From the NCBI GenBank assembly GCA_037957365.1, contig JARHVA010002128.1, positions 434,001 to 498,000 of the forward strand: a DNA stretch of 64,000 nucleotides. The letters run 5' to 3'. A model generated the notes under the pieces. It ran no database searches and was not told the DNA's origin. It saw only the letters and a list, made by a program, of their open reading frames with translations. Shown one piece after another: positions 35,852 through 47,639 of this stretch. Origin of the DNA: Torreya grandis (Eukaryota > Streptophyta > Pinopsida > Cupressales > Taxaceae). Positions within the stretch are counted from its first letter, which is position 1, and each line of letters opens with the position of its first letter. Made by a program: the position numbers and the translations under genes.

Positions 35852-35989
35852 GTTGGAGACACATTAGAAAATAGACAAACATGTTCACACTTATATAATG
35901 TCTCACATGCATTCATTACATCTTATTCTAAGCCAAAATCATTTTGTGATACACCTAGCACTCCTAATTAGGATACTATTATGCAAGAG

Positions 35990-36780
35990 GAGTATGGTTC
36001 CTTGATTAGGAACAAGGATTAGATTTAGTCCCTCTTCCTAAGGGAAGGAAACTTATTCAAATTAGATGCATCTATAAAACAAAATTTTCTACATATGTTT
36101 TTGTAGACAAGTTCAAAGAACATTTAGTTTCAAAAGTTTTTTCTCATGTTCATGACATTAATTATACTGAGACTTTTTCCCCAATTGCCAAATTGAACTC
36201 AATCTAACTCACTCTTGCAATTGTCACAAAACATCATTATGATATTAATTATATGGATGTCAAGAATTTTTTCATCATAATGACCTCAATTAGGGGATAC
36301 ACATGGAAAAAACATATGGTTTTATGGAAGATTCTTTCTTAGTTTATAGAATTTGAAAATGTATTTATGTCATCGAACAATATCCTTAGGCTTAACATGG
36401 TAATATCGAATATTTTCTTTTTTTAGCTAGGTTAAAAAGATGCCATTATGATCTCAATGTCTACATCTTATGGTAGGATGAGTCACTTTTGATTTTTGTT
36501 CTCTATGTGGATGACCTTTTAATCACATGGAGTTCTTGATTCTTCATTGAAAAAATGAAAACTACTTTGTCTGATAGATTCTCAATGACTAACTTTGGAT
36601 TATTGCATTACTTCTTTAGGATTGAAATTTCTTAGTCTGACTTTGATATCACTATTTCACAATTCAATTATGATCTTGATTTTATTTCATGGTTTAACAG
36701 GGTAGACTATAATGCATCTCCAACTCCCTTTCTATCTAGTGTGAAGGTTGAGGTTGAATGTCCTTCACCTTTGGTTAATG
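35990..36780 (+). pseudogene. Copia reverse transcriptase
   Basis: Blocks in order are LVPLPKGRKLIQIRCIYKTK, then DINYTETFSPIAKLNS (copia 'YxETFSPVAK'), then YDINYMDVKNFF (first catalytic Asp), then FVLYVDDLLIT with an intact YVDD at 36,504-36,515. Several frameshifts between 36,300 and 36,500 and multiple stops make it non-functional. The order integrase before RT confirms Ty1/copia rather than Ty3. Confidence 0.85.
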
Positions 36781-36979
36781 CTACCTTGTACTGATAACCT
36801 ATTAGAAATATTATCTATATTACTCACACTAGACCTAACATTTCATATGTAGTGGGCATCATCTCTAGATATATGCAAGAACCAATTGAGCTACACTAAA
36901 AAGTAGCTAGGTAGATTGTCAAATACATTTAGGGTACTCATAGTTTTTGGATTCACTATGGAGTAGGAATTGACATTGA

Positions 36980-37330
36980 ATTTATTCTTAATATAGATTC
37001 AAATTGGGCTGATGATATTTAGAATCACAAGTCTACTTTAGACTATGATTTCTCTCTTGGTTTAAAACCAATTAGTTGGTCAAGTAAGAGTCAAAATGCT
37101 ATTGTTTTATCTTCTACAAAGGAAAAATATAAAGGAGCTATTAATCCTACCACTAAAGCTATTTCATTTCAGGTGATTTTAATTGACTTCGATATCTAGT
37201 TCCAATGACTAAAAATCATATTCTTTGATAATCAAAGCACCATATATGTTTACAAAAATCTAATCCTCCATCAATGGACCACACATATCGAGGTTCACAT
37301 GCATTTCATTTAAGAACTTATTCATGATCA
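36980..37330 (+). pseudogene. Copia RNase H
   Basis: The sequence reads IDSNWADDI (first catalytic Asp), then LDYDFSLGLKPISWSSKSQN and VLSSTKEKYKGAINPTTKA (the copia 'ALSSTEAEYxA' block; the usual Glu before Tyr is Lys), then FFDNQSTIYVYKNL and THIEVHMHFI. Stops interrupt it. The pol frame runs out at about 37,440, followed by 'tttgaggggga' and ~140 bp of noncoding sequence to the purine tract. Confidence 0.8.
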
Positions 37331-37600
37331 AAGTCATTGATATTTACTACTAATATACTATAGATAAAATTGTTGATATATTCATGAAACCTTTCACTTA
37401 GAGCAAGTATATTCATTTGTGGGATCTTATTGAGGTTTAGGAAGCTACAACATCTTCCTTTGAGGGGGATTTTTATTTCCTTCTCTCTCTACTTCTAGGG
37501 GGTTTCTCTCTATTATTTTGGAAAGATTTTCTATGTACTTGGGTACCTAATCGGGGCTTTTTTTAGGACCCATTTATTCTACCCACCTAAGCTATGTTTA

Positions 37601-37609
37601 AAGTGGGGT
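37601..37609 (+). promoter_or_regulatory. Copia polypurine tract at the Tat insertion point
   Basis: AAGTGGGGT is the end of the copia purine tract. The Tat element begins at the next base; on its other side 'agggt' followed by GTTAGCG continues straight into the copia 3' LTR. GGGGT/AGGGT are the two sides of the target duplication. Confidence 0.7.
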
Positions 37610-38892
37610 TGTAGACACCAATATCATGTCAACCCCCCCTTGGTCCCCTTCTAAATGTTAACACTCCTAACCCACACTTGCACACCTTATTAATTTAAAA
37701 ACTACTTATTTTAAATTAATTATCTCACCTTGGACACCTCACCCTAAGATTGTTTCTTAGCCTATGAGTTAGCCTAAGACGAGGTCCTCCAAATCCTAAC
37801 TACCCATGACCTATTCTCACCCCATCTTAACTCCCTAACCAACTCCCATGCCTCATAAGCCCTTGTTTTGACCGTTCTCTAATGAAAAAGGCACTTGGCA
37901 GGTGGAAAAATAGGCAAAGAGCTAAAAATAGACATTTTACCTATTCTCTCTCCATCGACGTTAGTCAAACCTTGATCGACATCGGCAGTCCCACATCAAT
38001 TCTAGTGGAATCACCGATGTCGGTTACATAAGCCAAGCTCTAAAATTGAGCTACCCATGCCTTCTCACATATTGGCATGCACATTCTGATTCAAGCACTA
38101 GAACTCGACTATCGTTCTCCTAGCTACCAAAGTTCTACATAAATCATTCTAGAGACTAGATTGAGAGACTGTACGAGGAACTTGAGCTACTAAATTGAAG
38201 CAATATGTGTTCACTTCATTGGCTCACAACACTGGTAATATCAGCCACAGCAAGAATCTCCATTCTAACACCTCTGGGTCTTCACCCTATAAAGCTAAGT
38301 ACTCTGGTCTTCATTTCAAAAACTTTAGAATGTATTGTTAGTTAGTTTTCAATAATATTTATAAATACTATTGAGAGGCCTGACTACTTTTGTGGAGGGG
38401 TTGAAAGGCCTTCCCCTTATTCTTACCCTCTTTTCACACCTATCCTCTATCTTTACCCTTCCTCAGACCTTATTCACCTTCCCATAACCCTGCACAAACC
38501 TCCAAATTTCTAGAAACTCCTCTATCCACCATGGAAACATCCTGAAAGCCATCCAAGGCCAACAACCCCGACCGACATCAGCACCCCAACCGAAGCTAGC
38601 ATCATTTACCAGACCGACCTCGGTAGACCCACCAACATTAGTGATTGTGTTCTGAATCAACAAACCAAAAACCTATCCAAACAGCCCATAGACTAGACAA
38701 AACCTTTGGCTATCTTTTTGTAACATTCTGAGACACACAGACTGCAAAGAATAGGTGTTTCCTCCACAGCCAAAGAAGAGCTCCCACAAAGCTTGGATAC
38801 AGTGCACACTGAATTCGGGTAACATCAAACCCACAACCCTTAACCTTAGTTTCTTCTTCATTTGAATTAATTAGTGAAAATTTAGAGAAACA
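37610..38892 (+). repeat. Tat 5' LTR
   Basis: It starts TGTAGACACC and ends GAGAAACA, 1,283 bp. The first ~245 bp differ from the 3' LTR at only three positions, while the next several hundred bases differ at roughly one in eight to ten. CpG-containing words such as CCGATGTCGG recur (about 37,990-38,025 and 38,570-38,625). A TATA box lies at 38,286. Open frames on its reverse strand are chance. Confidence 0.9.
38286..38295 (+). promoter_or_regulatory. Tat LTR TATA box (5')
   Basis: CCTATAAAGC lies about 680 bp into the LTR and is unchanged in the 3' LTR (52,235-52,244). It is the likely core promoter for the genomic transcript. Confidence 0.55.
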
Positions 38893-38895
38893 TTC

Positions 38896-38913
38896 TGGCA
38901 TGCCCGATGGGAT
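38896..38913 (+). promoter_or_regulatory. Tat primer-binding site
   Basis: TGGCATGCCCGATGGGAT begins three bases after the LTR end. TGG is the complement of the universal CCA end of tRNAs. I cannot say which tRNA it matches. Confidence 0.65.
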
Positions 38914-40064
38914 GCTTGGAGTTTTCCTTGGGTTCATTCTTCTTCTTTTAAAAAATCAAACTTTCATATAGATGCATTAAAAAAATATTCTCTTCTTGCA
39001 TCCCCTCTTCTATCTTTTTGTTTTGAAAGGAAATCATTAGTAAAGGTTAAAAAGAACATCTCTTTTTCTTCTTGTTACTTCTTGCATGTATCATAGAGTA
39101 GTGAAAACCCCATACTCTTTACCTCTTCTCCATTTGTTTGCATTTGAATAACATATTTTGATTTGTGTTAAAAACTACTGCATTTCATTCTTGCTTGGAT
39201 GCATACTTAGCCCACTTAGTAATTAAAGCATTATGAATGAATCATAGTGCACAAATGTGACATAACCAAACCACAATCACTTCAAATCAAACACATAAAC
39301 TTACTTGAGACAAGGCCCATCTAATATTTCATCACCTAGCAGATACCTTACCCCACCCGATGATCCTACTTAGATTTCACCACCAAGAGGAGAACCCACT
39401 TTGTTCTCTGGCAGAGTATAAAATATAGGCAATGTATATTTTGGCTAAGTGGCCTAGCTCAACTCTAGGTTCGTGAAGTGAAGGGAGAAAGCCCTAGCAC
39501 CAGGCCACATACTGGCCCTAATACATATATTTTTGAGCACCATAACATAACCTAAAACCAGCCATAGACTTCTTCTCTAGGACCTGTTCTATAGGCCCAA
39601 CTCCCAACACATTCTCTTAAGGCATAAGCCACCACAACTTTAAAACTCATTCCTAGGAATCTAACATTTTAGATATTGCTTGCCTAATCATCTATTCTAC
39701 TAGTTTTATCTATGTTTGAGCTAGCAAGGTCGTACCATTTTGAAGTCCAAAACAACTCAAAATATCTTCTTCTTCCAAAAACTATCATTTTTTTGTGTTT
39801 CTAGAATTACATAGAAACTGACATCAATTTCTCCACCAACATCAGCAACCAAACCATCACCGACATCGGTTAACTGACTGATGTCGGCAACATTTTTTGA
39901 CCAATATCATTTAAACAACCAACATTAGTCACTGTCAATAAATAAATAAATAAATAAATTCAAATAGCAAGCTTAAAACCCAAATTTCTTGTTGATTAAC
40001 ATAAATTTTGGTTTTCTGACACTAAAACACATAGTTTTTGGAACCTGAACCCCTTTCACCTTAG
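38914..40064 (+). other. Tat leader with CCGACATCGG words and an (AAAT)n tract
   Basis: This untranslated leader of ~1.15 kb includes an (AAAT)n tract (39,936-39,959). It also has a cluster of the LTR-type words between 39,828 and 39,935, including CACCGACATCGGTTAAC and CTGATGTCGGCAAC. Confidence 0.6.
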
Positions 40065-41990
40065 ATGGTCTTGACACGCAGTCAAGCCAAATTCCTTGTT
40101 GACCACGTGAGTCAACAGCCACTCCCACCTTTGCCCTTCATGCCAAGTCATCTAATGGAGTATACTTCAGACACCGAGCATACTCCTATCCAACATAGCC
40201 CTGATCAACTTCTTATTGTTCCCAGAGGGGATCAAGATTTTGAGAGATTCCTTGACCACAACATCAAGGCTCTCCAACATTATCTCGCTAGAATCCAAAT
40301 GTGAGATCCTTCAGGTAACCCTGTTTATGGGATGCCAACTTCTTTAGTTGAAGCGACAATGATATCAACAGCATCCGCTACCCAACCTATGGTCACTCAG
40401 GCCACTACCCTGACCAGTAACCCAACCATGGCCAATGTTTAAGATCTGGATTCCCCTTCTATCCTTTCTTGCCCTACCTCCATCGAGGTTTCTGTACCCC
40501 TTCAACTACAAACAATTCAACTAAGTTTGACACCTTACCAGAACTTGATTGTCTCTATCCCATCCACCCTTGTGCCTATAAACATGAGAGCAACCACTTA
40601 TCCTTTAACTAGTGTCACCACCATTTAACCACCCTTGGCGGCATCTAGTCAAGTTGTGCCCTCCAACTTCATGGCACAAGCCCCCATGGCCTTAACATCA
40701 GCCCCTATGATGAACTATTAGTATGTTACACCTACACAAATGCAACCAAGTATGTCATACACCCCTTCCAATGTCTTCTAAGTACCCTATAACTTAGGGG
40801 GTGCCCCTCATGCCAATCCATCTACTGATCTAATTAAGATGCTGATGGATAAGATGTCCAACTTAGAGACATCTGTTTCAAGATTGAGGAGTGTTCTTTC
40901 ATATGAATAAATCTACAATGAACCTATCCACCCTTCAGTTCCTATTTGACCATACCCTAGCTAGTGGGAACTCCCAAAATTTACTCACTTTTAGAGTAAA
41001 GAGGACCCATGACAACATCTATGTGAGCATTTAGACATGCTTACTACCTCATAGTGCATGATGATGTGTTATTGCTTCACACATTCCCTATGTCACTTTT
41101 TGGTGCCGCCCTTGACTGGTATAGCTCCATTACCAGTCATTCTCTCTTCACTTTCATTTAACTCACTTAGCTATTCCTGGATCATTTATCAATCAATATT
41201 ACCAAGAAGGTCTCCATCACAGACCTTTATTCCATTAGACAATTTAAGGATGAGTCAATAGCAGAGTTCATTGCCCATTGGAGAGGTTTGATCAACCAAC
41301 TCTCCTTCTCACTACCTCAACCTGAGCTCATTGAGCTCTTTTCAAGAGCATGTGCCAAGCACATCTCATCCATTCTATGGGTTTAAAATTTTTGTACATT
41401 TGATGAAGCTTTCACCATGGCCCAAAAGCTTGAACTCTACACAATCGAAGAATATAGGGTCAAGTTGCATAACAAAAATACCAATGCAAAACCCAATGAC
41501 CCTTCTTCTTCCCACCCCAAGTCAAAGGGATCAGTGAATGATGTGGTCCTTTGGTCACCATCTTCTACCACAACCAACCAATCTGAGCCCTCCACTTTGT
41601 AAAACATCACTAGACAATTCCAACAATGGTATGAACAGTGACGATACACTCCAATAGGAGAATCATATGCTTCTGTATTAGATAAATTAGTGAAGCAGGG
41701 AGTCCTCAACCTCCCTCAAATCTGACCACCTATCTAATTTGATCCTTCATGAGCCATCCCTGTATGGTATAGGGAAAACAACTTTTGTAACTATCATCAT
41801 GTCAAGGGTCATTACACGGATAATTGCAAAACCCTAAAAAGCATTGTTCAAGACATGTTAGACAAAGGGGACCTTGTTTTGGATAACCCTAATGCACCAG
41901 CCAACCAAAACATGGATGTCTCTAGGCAACCATTTCCTAACCATTCCCCAAGTAAGAATAATGTTTAGACCATGGTCGATGATCCTCAAG
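40065..41990 (+). pseudogene. Tat gag
   Basis: It starts MVLTRSQAKFLVDHVSQQ, open for 79 codons to 40,304. The middle is Pro/Thr/Ser-rich. The capsid-type domain lies at about 40,966-41,350, reading KFTHF, then DVLLLHTFPMSLFGAALDWY, ITSHSLFT and QFKDESIAEFIAHWRGLINQ. A C-x2-H-x4-H-x4-C motif (CNYHHVKGHYTDNC) is at 41,786-41,827, followed by IVQDMLDKGDLV. Gag forms the particle and binds RNA. At least ten in-frame stops are of the CAA/CAG/CGA/TGG-to-stop type. Confidence 0.8.
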
Positions 41991-43560
41991 AATGCAACAT
42001 ATGTATGGTCAACATGGCCTTTCCTTTCATTCCTATCCAACCTCTCCCATAATCTGAAGAGGTTAGTCAATCCATTTCTCCACCACAGATAGAAGAGCCT
42101 ATTTTACGCATACCATCCCCATGCAATGAAGATCTCCCTTTGCCTCACCCTCTTCCTTGCATGGATGAACCCATTTCACCTACATCACCCCCATGACATC
42201 AATCACCTCCTCTACCCATTCTTCTACCTCGCGAGGATCTTGTATTACCTGTTCCTCTTGCCCCCACCTTCCCTCTTCTTTTACCATTGGAAGAATTTAC
42301 CATTCATAACCCATGCCCTCATGTAGAAGGGGCCATCATCCCTCTACTTTACCCTTTAGAGGATCCTTTCTCTCCTATTTTTCCTCCACAAATGGAGGAT
42401 AGTCCTCCATCCATGCCCCTTTCACACGTAGGAGAGTCTACTTTGACCTCTCCCATATTGGAGGATGCTTTGATGGTACCAATGCCAGTGGCCCGACCCT
42501 TATCCTTCTTATTACCAATGGAGGATCATACTTTCCCCACTCCTAGACCATACATGGAAGGCATGATCATCCTTGTGCTCTATCTGCTTGAAGAGCCAAA
42601 TTCTCCAATCCCTTCTCTACCAAGAGAAGAACTTGCCACCTCACCCACTTTAGCTAAAGAAGATTCAGTGATGGTTCTCTCTCACCTTTGGTCTGAGATC
42701 ACTACGTCTAACATGTTTCCACTCTCACAATCACCCAAATCCTCTGAAGGACCGACTGTAAGGCCTCACACAATGTCATCTAAACCCTTCTCTCGATTGG
42801 CATAAAACTTAGGATTCCTCCATTATAGGAACCTAAAGTATGAGGCATTATGGGAGCAACTTAGGGCTCCTTATACTACACATCCTGCTTTACCTTATAC
42901 TGCCAACCCTTCTATGATGATTTACCCTAAAGTCTCTAATGAGGATTGGGCTTCCACTTCTAAATCATCAGAAGCTCAGCCTTCCACATCTGAATCCAAA
43001 CCCTTGTAGGTGTCCACCATGTTAAAATAGATTAGATCTCTCAGTGTTTGCCCTGTATTAACCTAACTCACCCACAAGTGAAGTTAGATTTGAACCTCAC
43101 CCCACACAATAGTGGTCCTTACACCAGACTAAAGGTGGATGCTAAACCACGTCAGTCTACTCCTCCCCCACTTTCACCATTTCCCTCTATCTTGGGTCCA
43201 CATCCTTCCACTTTAACAAGAGTGCTCCTTATTCCAACACCTCATAAAAGCAAACTACCTCCATTACTCCCTCTACCCATCAAAAAAATATTTCCTCTAA
43301 GAAATTTGACACCTCTAATCAAGAAAGTGCCATCTACGCATGTGGCCACACCATCAACCAAAAAGGTGGTATGAAAAACTCCACCTACAACTCCTAAATA
43401 GAAGTTGTCAACCTGTACTGCAACAATGAGTGCAAACCCATTAGTGGGTTCCTATGCTTCACTGTTACACTAATTATTTTAGTCTTCTAGCATCATTCTC
43501 CTACCCATTAAGCCATACCAACCTCTCAAATCAAAACTTTCTTGGTTTGATGACACTCAA
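41991..43560 (+). pseudogene. Proline-rich spacer region after Tat gag
   Basis: In the gag-pol direction this ~1.5 kb codes Pro/Ser/Leu/Thr-rich sequence. Its best open piece, 42,287-42,805 (172 codons), has recurring 'PxxEG..I..LYxLE(D/E)P' and 'PPSMP' phrases. A second piece, 43,048-43,374, is also Pro-rich. No enzyme motif is visible. It may be a linker, or a lineage-specific extra protein. Stops are few compared with gag. Confidence 0.5.
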
Positions 43561-44000
43561 ATCTGCTTGTATCATCGCACACCTGGGCATGATACTGAGA
43601 GTTGTAATGCTATTAAGGTTGTCATTTGCCAACACTTGGAAAAGGACACCCTTCTCATTGAGGATTCTCTTGACCATCTTTTTGACAAACTACCAACACC
43701 ATCCCATGCCTCCCAAACCTTCTCACTTGAATCAAGATCCCAATGTGAGATTATGGTCCCTCTACCACCTTCTCCCCCTTTATTCAAAATCAACACTATT
43801 AATGTGGCCACCAGGTCCCAAACCCTAAAGGATAAAATAAAAGAGTAGGCTTCTACCCCTTAGACATATCCATTAACCAAGCCCTCTCCACCACCAAAAC
43901 CCAAGATTTCTATCTTGGGCACATCTCAACCAATATCTTTAGGGGCGATTCGTGACTCCATGGTGAAACAACTTCACCAAACCCCTGTGAAGATGTCTTT
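43561..44000 (+). pseudogene. Second zinc-finger-like gag module of Tat
   Basis: CLYHRTPGHDTESC at 43,564-43,615 repeats the C-x2-H-x4-H-x4-C pattern of the module at 41,786, followed by NAIKVVICQHLEKDTLLIED, as gag would have 'LK..I..LI..G'. The segment 43,567-43,848 is open. A gag normally carries one such motif, so this is either an internal duplication of the gag end or a true two-finger gag. It lies ~0.7 kb before protease. Confidence 0.6.
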
Positions 44001-44179
44001 GTATGACCTAATACAAAGCTCTCCACAACATCACCAAGCCTTGATCAAAGCTTTATAGGTAGTGGAAGTCTAACATAAAGACCCCCAACCACTGGTTGCT
44101 TTAGTCAAATCTTTACCCACCATTGCCTCCATCACCTTCAGTGATTCTGAGATTCCTGACTCCAACCTAGAAGATCAAG

Positions 44180-44790
44180 ATGCCACCCTCTTTATCATGG
44201 CTTAAGTTTGATCAAACTCACATTAAGTGGGTTATGATTGATGGAGGTGCTACCATCAACATCATTTCCACCCATGCATATGATCAACTAACCCTCTTGA
44301 AGAACTACATGTCAAAAACTGATGCAATTCTTCATTCTTTCAATGATGCCACCGCTACTACCATTGGCACTATGGTCTTGCATGTTCATGTTGGCCCATG
44401 TACAATTCCAAAACTTTTATATATCATCGAAGGGGAGTTCTAATATAACATGCTATTGGGATGACCTTGGATATGTTATATGACCTATGTCCCTTCCATG
44501 TTGCATCGTTGTGTCAAGTTTGAACACGAGGGACAAGTTCATGTAATTCCTACTGCCCCTTCCCCCTTTAAAACATGCAACACAACCTACCAACCTATTG
44601 ATGTTCTCATCCCTTTGAAAACATCTAACCAAACACCACCTCTACCTATAAAAGCCTTGACCAGTTTGCAGACACTGGTCACACCTATGCCTACTCCTCA
44701 AGTGACCACAAAAGATCCTATGGAAGATACCTTCCAACACCTTTCACCTGGGGAGTATCATTTTCTTACCCTTGACATGTTCCAAACTCC
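44180..44790 (+). pseudogene. Tat aspartic protease
   Basis: WVMIDGGATINIIS puts the catalytic D-G-G-A at 44,240-44,251, in the place of the usual D-[ST]-G. It is followed by VLHVHVGPCTIPKLLYIIEG, then YNMLLG, a stop and PWICYMTYVPSMLHRCVKFE, the standard C-terminal block of this family. It cuts gag-pol. The frame is open from 44,180 to 44,443 and 44,480 to 44,794, with stops between. Confidence 0.8.
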
Positions 44791-45448
44791 ATAAGAATAT
44801 GGAAAAATTCATCACCACCCTAACTATGACCATTGCATTGGAATGGTCATCCCGTATGGTCCTCCCAATCTCCAAACTAATCTCACCTATGGAGGGCTAT
44901 GTCGGGCTCCTCCTGTTGGAAATCCTTTCTCATCACCCTGACTATTCACTTGCAATTTCTCCTTCCTTGGCAACCCTAGCTTTGCTCACACCTATCTTCA
45001 TAGGTGTGCATGGAAGGGTTTTGGCTTTGGGCATTATGAACAATGACCCCACAAGCCCATTGAACCTCCAAATGATGATGCAATCAAAAATGCCAAGAAA
45101 TGACATGGCGTGGGTTTCAAAGAACCTACAAAACCGTCTAAGATCTCTCACCACAAAACTGTCATAGAGCATTCTCCTCCAACCTCACCTATTCACCCAT
45201 CCTCACCTACAGAGTCAGTGGTCTCCATCCTTCCTAGTTTTTTTTTCATAAATGCCATTCACTTGGAACCCCTGACCTATAAACTAGGTGAGGAATCAAG
45301 GTCTCTTCCTCTTGTTTATAAAGACATGATAGATGATGAATCTTCTAGCATCAACAATGTCAAATGCCTGGACGATGATGCCATACTCACCTACATATGT
45401 ATAGATGAATCTTTCATACAACGATCACTTCCTTAAAAAACATAGGTT
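44791..45448 (+). pseudogene. Protease-RT linker of Tat pol
   Basis: It contains GLCRAPPVGNPF, then WKGFGFGHYEQ and HGVGFKEPTKPSK, a Gly-rich stretch like the G-patch-like linkers seen between protease and RT in some plant Ty3 elements. A mostly open part (45,110-45,436) ends in DDDAILTYICIDESFIQRS. No catalytic motif is visible. Confidence 0.5.
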
Positions 45449-46400
45449 ATGTTAAATGAATCAACAGTTGACATTAATCTCCCATCTTCTGATGTTCCTC
45501 ACATTTTAAAGATTGGTCAATCTTTAGATGCCCAGGAACAAATCAACTATACCACATTCCTTACAGACCATAGCAAAGCCTTTGCTTGGTCCTGTAGCGA
45601 TATGCCTGATATTAACCCCGAAATTGTCATCCACAACATCATCACAAATTACAAGGCTAAGCCTGTCAGGCAAAAGCTTTACAAGATGCATCCTCACATC
45701 ACACTCCTTGTCAAAGAGGAGCTTTAATATCTTCTCTTCATTTCAATTATCCAACCCATTAATTATCCATAATGGGTGTAAAATATTGTCCCTATCACAA
45801 AAGCAATAGGGGGAATTCAAATTTGTACTGACTATCACGACCTCAACCTAGCTTGTCTAAAGGATGACTTTCCTTTGCCAAACATCGACCAAATTTTTGA
45901 TCTTATGGCTGGTCATGAGATGCTATCCCTCATGGACAGATTTTTAAGATATAACCAAATCTTGATTGCCCCAGAAGATCAACATAAAACTACCTTCATC
46001 ACCCCATGGAGGACATTCTACTATAGGGTCATGCCTTTTGGCCTAAAAAATGTAGGTGCTACATACCAACGCACCATGACTTATATCTTTCATGATCTCC
46101 TCCATAAAATCATGGAGGACTATGTGGATGACCTACTGGGGAAATCCAAACTTTGTCGTGACCACCTAACCATTCTCAAAATAATATTCACCCACCTACT
46201 ACAATATAAAATTTGACTCAACCCTAAGAAATGTGTCTTTGGGGTTCTCTCATGGAAGCTTTTGGGTTTCATCATTTCTCTCCATGGCATTGAGGTAGAT
46301 CTAGCTAAGATTTGAGCCATAGTCGAGATGCCCCCACCAACTAACCTAAAACAACTTCACAGCCTGCAAGGGAAGATTCAATCTATTTGATGTTTCATCT
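45449..46400 (+). pseudogene. Tat reverse transcriptase
   Basis: From 45,449 the frame reads DHSKAFAWSCSDMPDINPEI ('FAWS..DMPGI' block), KPVRQKLYKMHP, GGIQICTDYHDLNLACLKDD then FPLPNIDQ, MLSLMDRF (catalytic Asp), KTTFITPWRTFYYRVMPFGL then KN, GATYQRTM, and EDYVDDLLGKSK with an intact YVDD at 46,121-46,132. LNPKKCVFGV and LLGFIISLHGIEVDL complete it. It copies element RNA into DNA. Stops at 45,725-45,780 and 46,215 show it is dead, though it is the best-kept RT here. Confidence 0.9.
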
Positions 46401-46830
46401 CACAGCTATTTGACCGATGTCAACCCTTACATCACCTCCTCAAGAAGGATATCTCCTTTAATTAGAGTATAGATTTCCAAGAGGCTTTTGAGGCTCTTAA
46501 ACATTATCTTATCTCTCCACAAGTCCTTATTCCACTAAAAGACGACCAACCCTTCTACCTTTACATTTCAAAAATAGATCATTCTTTAGGTGCCATGATC
46601 GTGCATCGAGATGAATAACATTGTGAGAAAGTAGTTTATTATATAAGATGAATGCTCGTTGACTATGAAACTCAGTATACTCATACCAAAAAACTTTGCT
46701 TGGCATTAGTCTTTGCCACCTCCAAACTCTGGCACTATCTCCTCAACCATAAGACTTACATCATCACCCACACTAACCCTCTCAAATACATGCATTCCAA
46801 GCCATAATAAACCAACGTATGGCTCATTGG
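46401..46830 (+). pseudogene. Tat RNase H (RT-linked)
   Basis: Reads FISQLFDRCQPLHHLLKKDI, then FQEAFEALKHYLISPQVLIP, YLYISKIDHSLGAMIVHRDE, VVYYIR and KKLCLALVFATSKLWHYLLN. These match the connection and RNase H domain of Ty3 pol, which removes RNA from the RNA/DNA hybrid. The frame is broken by stops near 46,390, 46,465 and 46,618. Confidence 0.8.
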
Positions 46831-46889
46831 CTCATGCTTCTCACTGAGTTTGATTTGGATTCATTCAATAAAAGTATATAAAGGGGAAA

Positions 46890-47370
46890 ATGATCACTGA
46901 CCAACTAGCAGATGCCCCTTTACCTGATAACCAACCCTCTAACTACAAATTTCTTGATGAGTCTATCAGCATGTTATCCAATAATGATATCCCTTATCAA
47001 ATGATAATGTTCTTTGATGGATCTAAATGTCAACTTAGTGGGGGTGCAGGGGCCATCCTCATCCCTCATGAGGATGAGCCCATGCCTCTATCTTTCAAAC
47101 TTGACTTTGAATGCACCAATAACATGGCTTAGTATGAAGCCTTAATTTTGGGGCTTCAAACTACCCTTTTCTTGGGCATTAAGACAATCAATATCTTTGG
47201 TGACTCGTAACTAGTTGTTAATTAGATTAATGGTTCATATCTTTGAAAAAAAAAGTTTTACAATGATATAAAAATTGTGTTGACACATTATTAGGATCTT
47301 TTGACTGTTATCTCTTGTAAATTGTTCCTCACTCTATGATAAGTTTGCCAACACAATGGCCTCTCTTGCC
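46890..47370 (+). pseudogene. Additional RNase H (Tat-specific)
   Basis: It starts with MITDQLADAPLPD and IPYQMIMFFDGSKCQLSGGA, with the first catalytic Asp at 47,016-47,018. Then come FKLDFECTNNMA, a stop and YEALILGLQT (catalytic Glu), INIFGDS (second Asp), and FANTMASLASHI, where the usual last Asp reads Asn. This extra RNase H between the RT-linked RNase H and integrase is the hallmark of the Tat lineage. The open part is 46,890-47,132. Confidence 0.85.
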
Positions 47371-47639
47371 TCACACATCCCATCTTCATCTGCTTCCTTG
47401 AGAATCTATGTCACAGTACACCATTTGGCATTGCCCTCATATATCTCAACTGACATCAACTTTGTTGGCAATATTGACTCTAGTCGACATGATGTTTGGT
47501 ATAAGCAACTTGTTGACTACTTGACTTATTCTATCATTCCTCTTGACCTCTCTAGCAATGAACGATAGGATTTTATCAAGAGTACTGCTTGATACACCAT
47601 GCTAGGGGGTCCTTTCTACAAAAGAGTTTTTGATGGCCT

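Noticed and set aside
38463..38937. Minus-strand frames in the Tat 5' LTR, with a partner at 52,622-52,810
   Set aside because: They are antisense to the LTR, and are present in both only because the LTRs are copies of each other.
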